42,886 bases of DNA from Acidobacteriaceae bacterium (GCA_030041955.1 JASIAO010000193.1:1-42886), one strand, 5' to 3'. Shown: positions 18,114-27,524, counted from the stretch's first letter. Translations and numbers: made by a program. The notes: generated by a model not told the origin, from the sequence alone.

Positions 18114-18130
18114 TCTGTGCTTCGTTTCCC

Positions 18131-20629
18131 TTAACGGCTCGCGCCGGCGGTACTCACGCCCAGCTCGGAGTCGGGCTGACGTGTTTCGGGTGGCTCGTTG
18201 CTCTGGATGCGCATCCCGTAAAACGAGCGGTGCACGAAGAAGAACGACAGCAGAAAGAAGACCGCCGCCAGTACGTGCGTCCACACCGGGTTGGACACCG
18301 ACAGTTTGACCGCCAACTCGACCGCGAGCAGGCCAAAGAGCGTGGTGAACTTGATGACCGGGTTGAGCGCCACGGAGGCGGTGTCCTTGAATGGATCGCC
18401 GACCAGGTCGCCCACCACAGTCGCTTCGTGCAGTGGCGTTCCTTTTTCGTGAAGCTCGACTTCCACGATCTTCTTGGCGTTGTCCCAGGCTCCTCCCGCG
18501 TTCGCCATAAAGATGGCCTGGTACAGCCCGAACATCGAGATCGAAATCAGATACCCGATGAAGAAGAAAGGATCGAGGAACGCAAATGCCAGCGCTGCAA
18601 AGAACAGGGACATGAAGATCGTCAGCATCCCGCTTTGCGCATACCGCGTGCAGATGGCCACCACTTTCTTGCTGTCGGCCGTGGAGGCTTTCGTGGCTCC
18701 CTCGATCTTCATGTTTTTCTTGATGAATTCCACCGCGCGGTAGGCGCCCGTGGTCACCGCCTGGGTGGCAGCGCCGCTGAACCAGTAAATCACTGCGCCC
18801 CCGGTGATCAGACCGAGCAGAAAAGGAGCGTGGAGCAGCGAGAGTTTGTCGACATTGGTGGTCAGCGAGTGGGTCAGCGCCATGATCGTTGCGAAGATCA
18901 GCGTCGTCGCGCCCACCACCGCCGTGCCGATCAGCACCGGTTTGGCGCTGGCTTTGAAGGTGTTGCCCGCGCCGTCCGCAGCCTCCAGCATTTTCTTGGC
19001 GTGCTCGAAATCCACGCTCACCCCGTACTGCTTCTTCACTTCTTCAGCGACACCTGGCTCATTCTCGATCAGCGACAGTTCGTAGATCGATTGCGCGTTG
19101 TCCGTCACCGGCCCAAAGGAGTCGACGGCGATGGTCACCGGTCCCATGCCCAGAAAGCCGAACGCCACGAGTCCGAACGCAAACATGGGCGACGCCAGGA
19201 TGATGTTGTCGAATCCCAGCGTGCTCACCCCGTATCCGATGGCCATCAGAACGATGACCGCCAGACCCAGATAATAGGATGAGAAGTTTCCGGAGACGAA
19301 CCCGGAGAGCAGCCCGAGAGCAGATCCGCCTTCTCTGGCTGACGCCACCACCTCTTTCACGTGCTTGGCCTCGGTAGAGGTGAAGACCTTCACCAGTTCC
19401 GGAATCAGGGCGCCGGCCACGGTTCCGCAGGACGTAATCGTCGCCAGTTTCCACCACAGCGAGGGGTCTCCGCCCAGTGTCGAAAGCAGGGCGTAGGTCA
19501 CAGGATAGGTGACGGCGATCGTCACGATGGAGGTGATCCACACTAGTGAGGTTAGCGGCTTTTCGAAGTTGAAGCTGCGGGCTTTGCCGTACTTCGCGCT
19601 GGCGATCATCCCGTTGAGGTAATAACCCAGGACTGCAGCCACCAGCATGGCGACGCGCACGGAAAACAGCCAGACCAGCAGTTGCACGCCCACCACTCCG
19701 CTTTTCGCGCCCAGAATGATGAAGGCAATCAGCGCTACCTGGACCACGCCATAGGTTTCGAAACCGTCCGCCGTGGGGCCGACCGAGTCGCCCGCATTGT
19801 CTCCGGTGCAGTCGGCAATCACGCCCGGGTTGCGCGCATCGTCTTCCTTCACGTGGAAGACGATCTTCATCAGGTCGGCGCCGATATCGGCAATCTTGGT
19901 GAAGATGCCGCCGGCCAGGCGCAGCGTGGCGGCGCCCAGCGATTCGCCGATGGCAAAGCCAATGAAGCACGGCCCCGCATAGCTGCCCGGAACGAACAAA
20001 ATAATGCAGAACATCATCAGCAGCTCGATCGAGATCAGCATCATGCCGATGCTCATGCCCGACTTCAGCGGAATGCTGAATGCGCGATACGGATTACCGC
20101 CCAGCGAAGCCCAGGCGGAACGTGAATTCGCCAGCGTGTTCACCCGGATTCCGAACCACGCCACAATGTAGCTGCCCGCCATGCCCAGCACACTGAACGC
20201 CAGGATGATGACCACTTGCGTTGCGGGTGTGTGCATCAGCACTGCGAAATATACAAGGATGACAACTGCGATGAAGCTCCACAGGAGGAGCAGGAATTTA
20301 CCCTGGCCGATCAGGTAGGTCTTGCAGGTCTCCCAGATCAGCTGCGAAACCTCCAGCATCGATCGGTGTGCCGGCAGGCCTTTCAGGTGAACGTACATGA
20401 AGAGGCCGAAGAGCATGCCCAGGATGCAGGCCAGAGGTCCCCAAAGCAGCAGGGTGTGGCCATTCATGCCGAAAAAGTGGACCTGGGTCAGATCCGGTAG
20501 CTGCAGATTGGCTTCGCCCCCGCTGCCCGGGCTGTCCTGCGCAAAAGCTGCGCCCGCGCCCAGCAGAAACAATGTGCCCATCACACTGGTGAGCCGTCCC
20601 CAGCGATGCGAAAAGAAGCTGCTCTTCAT
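18131..20629 (-). CDS. hppA: Membrane-bound proton-translocating pyrophosphatase
   Basis: The 832-aa protein from ATG 20629 (GGAGG 5 nt upstream) has an N-terminal signal-like helix ending AAFAQ. Many membrane helices follow. The PPi/Mg sites are visible: IFTKIADIGADLMK, EDDARNPGVIADCTGDNAGDS near residues 262-280, and AGGAWDNAKKIVE and VVGDLVGDPFKDT near the end. It hydrolyses cytosolic PPi and pumps H+ (possibly Na+). In GNTFKASAKP the residue at the K+-determining position is Lys559. Lys there marks K+-independent H+-PPases, while Ala marks K+-dependent ones. The sequence is divergent from the classical form (VKEDDAR, ADCTGDNAG). The same frame stays open upstream to GTG 20788, which has a very strong ribosome binding site, so a longer form is possible. 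Confidence 0.9.
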   Translation of the reverse strand: MKSSFFSHRWGRLTSVMGTLFLLGAGAAFAQDSPGSGGEANLQLPDLTQVHFFGMNGHTLLLWGPLACILGMLFGLFMYVHLKGLPAHRSMLEVSQLIWETCKTYLIGQGKFLLLLWSFIAVVILVYFAVLMHTPATQVVIILAFSVLGMAGSYIVAWFGIRVNTLANSRSAWASLGGNPYRAFSIPLKSGMSIGMMLISIELLMMFCIILFVPGSYAGPCFIGFAIGESLGAATLRLAGGIFTKIADIGADLMKIVFHVKEDDARNPGVIADCTGDNAGDSVGPTADGFETYGVVQVALIAFIILGAKSGVVGVQLLVWLFSVRVAMLVAAVLGYYLNGMIASAKYGKARSFNFEKPLTSLVWITSIVTIAVTYPVTYALLSTLGGDPSLWWKLATITSCGTVAGALIPELVKVFTSTEAKHVKEVVASAREGGSALGLLSGFVSGNFSSYYLGLAVIVLMAIGYGVSTLGFDNIILASPMFAFGLVAFGFLGMGPVTIAVDSFGPVTDNAQSIYELSLIENEPGVAEEVKKQYGVSVDFEHAKKMLEAADGAGNTFKASAKPVLIGTAVVGATTLIFATIMALTHSLTTNVDKLSLLHAPFLLGLITGGAVIYWFSGAATQAVTTGAYRAVEFIKKNMKIEGATKASTADSKKVVAICTRYAQSGMLTIFMSLFFAALAFAFLDPFFFIGYLISISMFGLYQAIFMANAGGAWDNAKKIVEVELHEKGTPLHEATVVGDLVGDPFKDTASVALNPVIKFTTLFGLLAVELAVKLSVSNPVWTHVLAAVFFLLSFFFVHRSFYGMRIQSNEPPETRQPDSELGVSTAGASR

Positions 20630-20788
20630 ACGCCCTCCATTTCCCGCTCCCCGGCCTGGCGCAGCAGCCGTATGCCGCGCGGGAATGCCGGTGTCAAAAC
20701 CCAGGACTTCTCGGGTGAACAACCATGCGACCGCAAGCGACAAGATGCTCGCGGCAGGAATAAAACAGACCCAGGTTTGAACCGACAC
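20630..20788 (-). other. In-frame 53-codon extension or small ORF upstream of hppA
   Basis: GTG 20788 follows GGAGGGAGGG, the strongest ribosome binding site in this region. The 53 codons encode a hydrophobic helix (WVCFIPAASILSLAVAWLF) followed by TREVLGFDTGIP. This resembles the first helix and the following V-x-x-DxGTP segment of ordinary membrane pyrophosphatases. The frame then runs without a stop into the hppA ATG. It may be an N-terminal extension, a separate short membrane peptide, or a decayed copy of an hppA N-terminus. In the +1 frame a TGA overlaps the hppA ATG, which would fit a frameshifted upstream gene. Confidence 0.45.
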
Positions 20789-21132
20789 AAACCCTCCCTC
20801 CGTTGGAAATTAGGCTCGTTGCAACCGGTGCCCCGGTCGCGCTCAGGAAATGTATCACGGGAACCCCAGAGCTTAACAGCGGCATGAACCGCCCTGCTGT
20901 GACCGCCGATACATGCCGCTGAAGCCGATTCACGAAGTGGTCCTGACGTATATGAAAGGGAAGGGAATTGCCGGGCTGCGGGCCCCTGCAGTCCCCAGGC
21001 CCTCGAAGCACGCGGAATGATTTCGGGAGAACTGCATCTGCCGCGCGTGCCGACGCGTTTCCCTCCCGCTCCTGCTCTCAGGTAATGTTGGGATTGTTGT
21101 GGTCGAACCACTGTCGCGCAGGAGAGATTCCC
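20789..21132. other. Divergent intergenic region between hppA and the GH28 gene
   Basis: This 344-bp region must hold promoters for both neighbours. On the minus strand TACATT, with TTAAGC 16 nt upstream, is a possible hppA promoter. On the plus strand AGGAGAG precedes the GH28 start by 7 nt. I see no long repeat and no RNA gene. Confidence 0.4.
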
Positions 21133-22755
21133 ATGACCCCCATCAAGTCCGATTCCCGCAGAGATTTCTTCCGCCTCGCCGGCGCCGGCGTCACCGGAGC
21201 AGCATTCGGGGCCGCCGCCATCGCAGCCACTCCTGCTTCGGCGCAAACCTCCGCCGCCGCTCCAACCGGCATCTTCTCCGTCCGCGATTTCGGCGCCGTC
21301 GGCGACGGTCGCACCATCGACTCGCCCGCCATCAACAAAGCGATCGACGCTGCCGCAGCAGCTGGTGGAGGCACAGTCCTCTTTCCCGCCGGGACCTACG
21401 CCTCCTACTCCATCCGCCTGAAAAGCAGCATCGAGCTGCGCTTTAGCCCGGGGGCCACGATTCTCGCCGCCGATGGTGCCCACTACGATCTTGCCGAACC
21501 CAATACGCCCTGGGAAGCCTACCAGGACTACGGCCACAACCACTGGCACAACAGCCTCATCTGGGGCGTCGATCTCGAGGACGTCTCCATCGTCGGCCCT
21601 GGTCTCATCCACGGCACAGGTCTCAGCAAAGGCTGGGGTCCCGGACTCAAAGCCGAAGACCCCGGCGTCGGCAACAAAGCCATCGCTCTCAAAAGCTGCC
21701 GCAACGTCCTGCTGCGCGACTTCGCCATCCTGCAGGCCGGCCACTTCGGCCTTCTCGCCACCGGAGTCGATAACCTCACCATCGACAACCTCCTCATCGA
21801 CACCAACCGCGATGGCATGGACATCGACTGCTGCCGCAATGTCCGCATCACTAACTGCACCGTCAACTCACCCTGGGACGACGCCATCGTCCTCAAGAGC
21901 TCCTACGCCCTGGGCTATCCTCGCGCCACCGAGAACGTCACCATCTCCAATTGCTACGTCTCCGGCTACTGGGTCCTCGGCTCCGTTCTGGACGGCTCCT
22001 GGAAGCAGTACCCCACCGGAGGCAAGCCGTGGTGCACCGGCCGCATCAAGTTCGGTACAGAATCCAACGGCGGATTCATCAACATTGCCATCGCCAACTG
22101 CATCTTCGAGGGCTGCCAGGGCCTCGCGCTCGAAACCGTCGACGGCGCGCAGCTCCAGGACGTCTCCATCACCAACATCACCATGCGCAACATCTTCAGC
22201 GCGCCCATTTTTCTTCGCCTTGGCGCGCGCCTGCGCGGTCCCAAAGACACCACCAGCACCGGCACCCTGCGGCGCGTGAACATCGGCAACATCGTTTGCT
22301 GGAACGCCGCCTCCAAAGTCTGCTCCATCCTCGCCGGCATCCCCGGCTACGCCATGGAAGACGTCACCCTCCACGACATCCTCATCATCTCCGAGGGCGG
22401 AGGCACTGCGGAGCAGGCCTCGATCCAGCTCCCCGAAGACGAATCGAAATATCCTGAGCCGACTATGTTCGGCGCCACGCCGGCATACGGCTTCTACGTG
22501 CGCCATCTCCAGGGGCTTTCCATGACCAACATCCAGCTCCAGACCCAATCGCCTGACGCGCGCCCCGCGATCCTTCTCGACGACGTCCAGCACGCCAACT
22601 TCTTCCGCATTCAGACCCAGACCTCCCCCGGCACGCCCGTCTTCTCGCTGCACAATGTTAAGGACTTTGCAATCCGCTACAGTGAGCCGGTCACCGACCA
22701 GCGCATTCCCTCTGCGGCCTCCCTCGTCCTGCCCGACGGAACTGCATCGCATTGA
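21133..22755 (+). CDS. Tat-exported GH28 family protein (polygalacturonase-like)
   Basis: This 540-aa protein starts at ATG 21133 with AGGAG 7-9 nt upstream. SRRDFFRLAGAGVTGAAFG is a twin-arginine signal, so it is exported folded. FSVRDFGAVGDGRTIDSPAIN opens the right-handed beta-helix of pectinases. Catalytic-type motifs are NRDGMDID (Asp227), WDDAIVLKS (Asp249, Asp250) and RIK at 304-306. The usual GHG motif between DD and RIK is missing; the corresponding area reads VLGSVLDGS. The enzyme probably acts on pectic or rhamnogalacturonan-type chains, but the missing His makes the exact activity uncertain. The xylulokinase gene follows after 57 nt, suggesting a shared carbohydrate operon. Confidence 0.87.
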   Translation: MTPIKSDSRRDFFRLAGAGVTGAAFGAAAIAATPASAQTSAAAPTGIFSVRDFGAVGDGRTIDSPAINKAIDAAAAAGGGTVLFPAGTYASYSIRLKSSIELRFSPGATILAADGAHYDLAEPNTPWEAYQDYGHNHWHNSLIWGVDLEDVSIVGPGLIHGTGLSKGWGPGLKAEDPGVGNKAIALKSCRNVLLRDFAILQAGHFGLLATGVDNLTIDNLLIDTNRDGMDIDCCRNVRITNCTVNSPWDDAIVLKSSYALGYPRATENVTISNCYVSGYWVLGSVLDGSWKQYPTGGKPWCTGRIKFGTESNGGFINIAIANCIFEGCQGLALETVDGAQLQDVSITNITMRNIFSAPIFLRLGARLRGPKDTTSTGTLRRVNIGNIVCWNAASKVCSILAGIPGYAMEDVTLHDILIISEGGGTAEQASIQLPEDESKYPEPTMFGATPAYGFYVRHLQGLSMTNIQLQTQSPDARPAILLDDVQHANFFRIQTQTSPGTPVFSLHNVKDFAIRYSEPVTDQRIPSAASLVLPDGTASH

Positions 22756-22812
22756 CCCTGCTCTCTGATACATTGGTTGCGACTACACCGATTTACTCAG
22801 GAGATCTCCGCC

Positions 22813-24336
22813 GTGTTTCTGGGCATGGATGTCGGCACGGGCGGCACGCGAGCCGTTCTCGTGAATGAGCAGGGCCAGCTGATCGCCTCCGCCTCCAGCG
22901 AACACGCTCCCTTTCGCGTCGACCACCCTGGCTGGGCCGAACAGGATCCCGAAGACTGGTGGCGCGCCGCGCAGGAGGCCATCCGCGCTGTCCTCGCACT
23001 TGCTTCCGGCGCCAGGGTTGAATCCGCGGGGTCCCCGGCGCGCGTGCGCGCTGGGGTGCAAGCCCTCGCTCTCACCGGACAGATGCACGGCGCCGTCATG
23101 CTCGACAAAGACGGTCACGTCCTCCGGCCCTCGCTTATCTGGTGCGACACCCGCACCCAGCCCCAGTGCGACTGGCTGCACGCTCAGTTCGGGCCTGGCG
23201 AAGAAGGCCGCCGCAAACTCATCGACCTCACCGCCAACCCGGCTCTCCCCAACTTCACCCTTACCAAGCTCCTCTGGGTCCGCGAGCACGAGCCGGAAAC
23301 TTTTGCCCGCATCGCCCACATACTCTGTCCCAAGGACTACGTTCGCTACCGCCTCACCGGCGCATACGCCATGGACGTCCAGGAAGCCTCCGGCACATTG
23401 CTTCTTGACGTCGCCCATCGGCGCTGGTCCTCTGAAGTCGCGACAGCCGCTGGCATCCCCGAATCCTGGCTGCCCCAGCTCTTCGAGTCTCCGGAAATCT
23501 GCGCGAAGATCTCGCCCGAAGCCGCGCAGCTCACCGGTCTTAGCGCCGGGACTCCCGTCGCTGCCGGAGCCGGCGATCAGGGCGCAGGCGCGGTAGGCAT
23601 GGGCATTCTCGACCCCGGTTCCGTCTCGGCCACCATCGGCACCTCCGGCGTCGTCTTCGCCGCAACCGCCGCGCCCACCAAAGACCCGCACGGCCGTCTG
23701 CACACCTTCTGCCACGCCGTCCCCGGCCGCTGGCATGTCATGGGCGTCACCCAGGCTGCCGGGCTCTCCCTGCGCTGGCTCCGCGAAACTCTGGCACCGG
23801 GACAGTCCTACGACGACCTGGCCGATGCCGCAGCCAGGATATCCGCCGGCAGCGATGGCCTGCTCTGGACACCCTATCTCCTCGGCGAACGCACGCCGCA
23901 TCTCGACGGCGACGCGACGGCGGCCTTCGTCGGCATCACCTCCACCACCACGCTGGCCCACTTCACGCGCGCCGTTCTCGAGGGCGTCGCCTACTCGCTC
24001 AAGGACACGTTCACCCTCTTCGCCGAGCTCGGTATCCCGGTTAAAGGCGTCCGTCTCGGCGGGGGCGGCGCACGCGGCCCGCTCTGGCGCGAGATTCAGG
24101 CCAACATTTATGGATATCCCTGCGAGCGACTCACCGCCGAAGAAGGCGGAGCCTTCGGTGCAGCTCTCATGGCCGGCGTTGGCGCCGGTTCCTGGCCGGA
24201 TCTCGAAGCCGCCTGCGCCGCCGGTATCACCGTGGCCGAGACCATCCAGCCCGAGGCCCACTCCGTCGCCCGTTATATCCAGGGATACGCTGGATATCGC
24301 CGCATTTATCCCGCACTGAAGGGCATTCGCGGCTAA
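22813..24336 (+). CDS. xylB: Xylulokinase-like FGGY carbohydrate kinase
   Basis: I chose GTG 22813, which has AGGAG 9 nt upstream; an earlier TTG at 22777 adds residues outside the family fold. The 507-aa product starts MFLGMDVGTGGTRAVLV, the phosphate-binding loop of FGGY kinases. It continues with LTGQMHGAVMLD (substrate site), catalytic Asp255 in GAGDQGAGAVG and the ATP-site block VRLGGGGARGPLWREIQANI. QMHG plus the EEGGAFGAALMAG ending fit xylulokinase best, phosphorylating D-xylulose in the pentose pathway. Another pentulose is possible. It probably works with the neighbouring GH28, GH51 and GH35-like enzymes in plant-polymer use. Confidence 0.88.
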   Translation: MFLGMDVGTGGTRAVLVNEQGQLIASASSEHAPFRVDHPGWAEQDPEDWWRAAQEAIRAVLALASGARVESAGSPARVRAGVQALALTGQMHGAVMLDKDGHVLRPSLIWCDTRTQPQCDWLHAQFGPGEEGRRKLIDLTANPALPNFTLTKLLWVREHEPETFARIAHILCPKDYVRYRLTGAYAMDVQEASGTLLLDVAHRRWSSEVATAAGIPESWLPQLFESPEICAKISPEAAQLTGLSAGTPVAAGAGDQGAGAVGMGILDPGSVSATIGTSGVVFAATAAPTKDPHGRLHTFCHAVPGRWHVMGVTQAAGLSLRWLRETLAPGQSYDDLADAAARISAGSDGLLWTPYLLGERTPHLDGDATAAFVGITSTTTLAHFTRAVLEGVAYSLKDTFTLFAELGIPVKGVRLGGGGARGPLWREIQANIYGYPCERLTAEEGGAFGAALMAGVGAGSWPDLEAACAAGITVAETIQPEAHSVARYIQGYAGYRRIYPALKGIRG

Positions 24337-24633
24337 CTTCTCTTACTAATGCCCCTAACTAGCCCTCATCAAAGTTGTTATTCGCCGCATCCAACGCATT
24401 TCCAATGCTTGTAACGTGTCATGTCGGAATGTTTCCGCGGCACAAATTTCGGCCAAATTCGCTCGCGTTCGCAGGAAAGGTGCACGAATTACACGACTCG
24501 GGCAGCTCAGCCCACCCTGTACCCTGAGCCCTGAACCCTCTTTCCCCTCGCCTCTTTTCCATCTTTCTGTAAGAATAGCTAACCAGAACCTCGCAAAGTA
24601 TTATCGACCCATGGCTTAGGAGTCTTCTGGACT
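24337..24633. other. Intergenic region with short CCCTGTA-type repeats and a TATTAT box
   Basis: The region contains a run of degenerate CCCTG(T/A)A units at 24514-24539 and a TATTAT at 24599-24604 that could be the -10 of the ADOP gene. AGGAG at 24618-24622 lies 11 nt before its GTG. No RNA gene or further ORF is evident. Confidence 0.4.
24514..24539. repeat. Short degenerate repeat ACCCTGTACCCTGAGCCCTG, copy 1
   Basis: Four successive CCCT-led units of 6-8 nt. A closely related run occurs about 8 kb away at 32681-32717, upstream of thrS. Both lie in non-coding DNA just 5' of a gene. Confidence 0.5.
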
Positions 24634-27114
24634 GTGTTGCGCGATCTGAGGATTACCGTTCGTTACCTGCTCAAATCTCCCGGCTTCGCAATGACTGCAG
24701 TCCTCATGCTGGCCCTTGGCATCGGCGCCACCACGGCCATCTTCTCGATTGTCGAAGGCGTTTTGCTCCGCCCCTTGCCGTTCCCGCAGCCGCAGCGCCT
24801 CGTCATCCTCTCGGATGTAGTCCAGGGAGCTAACTTCGGCCGCAACGGGGAAACCGGGGTCACCGCCCCTGACATCCTCGCCTACACTCGCTATACCCAC
24901 AGCTTCGCTGCCCTTGGCGGATACGGATATGGCGGCTATGAGCTTTCCGGCAACGGTGAACCCGTCGAACTGAACGGCGCCCGCATGACCGCCGGCGTCT
25001 TTGCCGCGCTCGACGTCCCCCCGCTCCTCGGCCGCGTCTTTACCCAGCAGGAGGACGAGCAGAAGCAGCAGGTCGTTGTTCTCAGCTACAGCCTCTGGCA
25101 GTCGCGTTTTCACGGTGATCGCGATGTCATCGGCCGGAAAATACTCCTCGAACGCAGTCCCTACATCGTTATCGGCGTCATGCCCCGCGGTTTTGAGTTC
25201 CCCTTTTATTCCGGGGATGTCAACCACATCCTGCTCTGGGTGCCTATGAGCTTCACCGCCGATGACCTCGGCCCGGGCGCCTCAACCTGGAACTTCGGTA
25301 TGGTCGGCCGCCTGCGTGCCGGCGTTACAACCGCCCAGGCGCAGCAGGACGCCAACGCCGTCGCCCAGGAAATCAGGCGCAACTACCCCTCCCTGATAGC
25401 CGGAATGCATATCAGCGCCGCCGTCCAGCCGCTCCAGGAGGACACCGTCGAACAGGCTCGTCCTCTCATCCGCACGCTTTTTCTTGCCGTCCTCGTCGTG
25501 CTCATCATCGCCTGTGCCAACCTTGCCGGATTGCTTCTCGTCCGCGCCATCCGCCGCCGCCGCGAAATCGCCGTCCGTCTCGCCATCGGAGCGCCCGCAA
25601 CCGCTCTTCTGCGCCAGGCTGTCCTTGAAAGCGTTTGTCTCAGTTTTATCGGCGGCGTCCTCGGCCTCGTCTTCGCCACCGTCGCCATCCGCCTCGGTGT
25701 CAATCTCCTTCCGAGTTCCATGCCCCGCGTCGCCGATATCTCCATCGACTGGCGGGTCGCCGTTTTTGCGCTCGCTCTCGGCCTCTTCACCGGGCTGGTT
25801 TGCGGCCTGGCCCCGGCCTTTGCTGCGCTCCGCACCAATGTCAACCTGGCGCTTCGCGAAGGCGGACGCACCGGTACCGCCGGCAGCGGTCACGCCCGCC
25901 TGCGCTCCATCCTGGTCATCACGGAGATCGCAGTCGCCCTCATCCTTCTCTGTGCCTCCGGCCTGCTCCTCCGCAGCTTCCAGAAGATGCGCGACGTCGA
26001 TCTCGGTTTCCACCCGGACCACGTCCTCACGGCCTGGTACACTTTGCCGCAAAAGCAATACGGCACCCAGCCCGTCATTGACCAGTTCGACCGGCAACTG
26101 CTGCAGCGCCTGCGCCAGTTGCCTGGCGTCAGCGCAGTGGGCACCACGGACAATTTGCCCGGTCCCGGCGGCGGTTCCTCCGTCATATTCGACGTCGAGG
26201 GCTACGTGCCTCCTGCAGGTGCGCCCACGAATCTTGCCTTCCTGTCCGACATTACCGGCGACTACTTCCGGGTGATGCGCATCCCCCTTATCCGGGGACG
26301 TCTCTTCAACGATGCCGACACGGCAACGTCACCACTTGTCGTTATCGTCAGCCGCACTTTTGCCGATCTGTACTGGCCCGGCGAGGATCCTATCGGCCGC
26401 CACGTGCGCTGGGGCACTCGCACCATGGGCTACCCCTGGCTGACTGTCGTCGGTATCGTCGACGACGTGAAGCAATCCCGTCCGGACAGCAGGACCCTTC
26501 CCCAGATTTACCAGCCCGCGTTCCAGAACGTTCCATCCCTGGGTTCCAGGGCTACCCCCGAAGACATCGATGCTTACACCGGTGCGATCGTTCTCCGCAC
26601 CGCCGTGCCGCCCTTCCAGATGGAGAACTCCCTGCTGGCCACTGTGCGCTCCATCGATCCCCAACTCCCGCTCACCCGTGTGCAGACCATGGTGAATGCA
26701 GTCTCACACACCGAGTCCCCGCGCCGCTTCAACACCTCGCTCATCTCCGCCTTCGCCGCAGCCGCCGTACTGCTTGCCATCCTCGGGATCTACAGCGTCG
26801 TCGCCTTTTCGGTCGCGCAGCGCACCCAGGAGATGGCCATCCGTCTCGCTCTTGGCGCCCATCGTTCTGCCATTCGCGGTCTCGTCTTTGCTTCCGCCGC
26901 CAAACTCGCGCTCGCCGGCTGCGTTCTCGGGCTCGCCGGAGCCGCCGCCGCCTCAAAACTCCTGCGCGCCTTCCTTTTCGGCGTCAGTCCCTTCGATCCT
27001 CTGGTGCTCACTCTTGCCGCCGTGGCCGTCCTGCTCCTCGCCCTGGCGGCTGCGCTCATCCCGGCGCTCCACGCAGCCTCCGTTGAGCCGATACTGGCTC
27101 TCCGCGCGGAATAA
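24634..27114 (+). CDS. ADOP-type ABC permease (duplicated FtsX/MacB permease without its own ATPase)
   Basis: This is an 826-aa membrane protein. The N-terminus LRDLRITVRYLLKSPGFAMT is followed by the first helix ALGIGATTAIFSIV and VLLRPLPFP, the signature of the acidobacterial duplicated orphan permease group. Two periplasmic MacB-PCD-like domains each precede an FtsX three-helix block. The first block starts near residue 280 (FLAVLVVLIIACANLAGLLL, then RRREIAVRLAIGA). The second starts near 705 (SAFAAAAVLLAILGIYSVVAF, then RTQEMAIRLALGA). Such proteins occur in many copies per genome; their substrate and ATPase partner are mostly unknown. It starts at GTG 24634, with AGGAG 11 nt upstream. 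No ATPase gene adjoins it. Confidence 0.9.
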   Translation: MLRDLRITVRYLLKSPGFAMTAVLMLALGIGATTAIFSIVEGVLLRPLPFPQPQRLVILSDVVQGANFGRNGETGVTAPDILAYTRYTHSFAALGGYGYGGYELSGNGEPVELNGARMTAGVFAALDVPPLLGRVFTQQEDEQKQQVVVLSYSLWQSRFHGDRDVIGRKILLERSPYIVIGVMPRGFEFPFYSGDVNHILLWVPMSFTADDLGPGASTWNFGMVGRLRAGVTTAQAQQDANAVAQEIRRNYPSLIAGMHISAAVQPLQEDTVEQARPLIRTLFLAVLVVLIIACANLAGLLLVRAIRRRREIAVRLAIGAPATALLRQAVLESVCLSFIGGVLGLVFATVAIRLGVNLLPSSMPRVADISIDWRVAVFALALGLFTGLVCGLAPAFAALRTNVNLALREGGRTGTAGSGHARLRSILVITEIAVALILLCASGLLLRSFQKMRDVDLGFHPDHVLTAWYTLPQKQYGTQPVIDQFDRQLLQRLRQLPGVSAVGTTDNLPGPGGGSSVIFDVEGYVPPAGAPTNLAFLSDITGDYFRVMRIPLIRGRLFNDADTATSPLVVIVSRTFADLYWPGEDPIGRHVRWGTRTMGYPWLTVVGIVDDVKQSRPDSRTLPQIYQPAFQNVPSLGSRATPEDIDAYTGAIVLRTAVPPFQMENSLLATVRSIDPQLPLTRVQTMVNAVSHTESPRRFNTSLISAFAAAAVLLAILGIYSVVAFSVAQRTQEMAIRLALGAHRSAIRGLVFASAAKLALAGCVLGLAGAAAASKLLRAFLFGVSPFDPLVLTLAAVAVLLLALAAALIPALHAASVEPILALRAE

Positions 27115-27185
27115 CCACGTACCCTGCTGCGCTTCGTCTAAAGTTGGCAGAGAGGCCGTTCGCCCCTGCAGAGCGAACCTCTGCG

Positions 27186-27524
27186 ATGCTGCAAATCGCC
27201 AAATTCGTCGGGCTCCTGCTCAGCATCCTCTCGCTCTATGCTCTGCTGGGTCACGCGTTTTTCATTCCCGGGAGTCCCTGGCAGGACCGCCTGCTCGATG
27301 CCCTCGGCATGCTCGGCCTTGCCGCCAGCGTCTGCTTCGCCAGCGGCATCATCTTCGAGATTCCCGACCGCCGATTCGACCCCGAGCCCACGCCACGCCT
27401 CACTCAGACACTTCCCGTCCGCCTTTTCTTCTGGACCGTCGGTCTCGGCACTCTGCTCTTCGTTCTCTCCTGGTTTCTCGCCGCCGACTTCGTTCCCATG
27501 ATCTGGAAAAACCAGCCGTATTAG
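27186..27524 (+). CDS. Small integral membrane protein, 112 aa, unknown function
   Basis: From ATG 27186 it encodes three hydrophobic segments (FVGLLLSILSLYALLGHAFF, ALGMLGLAASVCFASGII, LFFWTVGLGTLLFVLSWFL) with a loop containing EIPDRRFDPEP. I do not recognise a family. An in-frame TTG at 27144 is a weaker start. Its TAG overlaps the TAA of the convergent DedA-like gene within 27521-27524, so neither transcript can end in a free spacer between them. Confidence 0.65.
   Translation: MLQIAKFVGLLLSILSLYALLGHAFFIPGSPWQDRLLDALGMLGLAASVCFASGIIFEIPDRRFDPEPTPRLTQTLPVRLFFWTVGLGTLLFVLSWFLAADFVPMIWKNQPY

Noticed and set aside
22783-24261. Long minus-strand frame opposite xylulokinase
   Set aside because: Antisense shadow; the plus strand has clear FGGY kinase motifs and a ribosome site.
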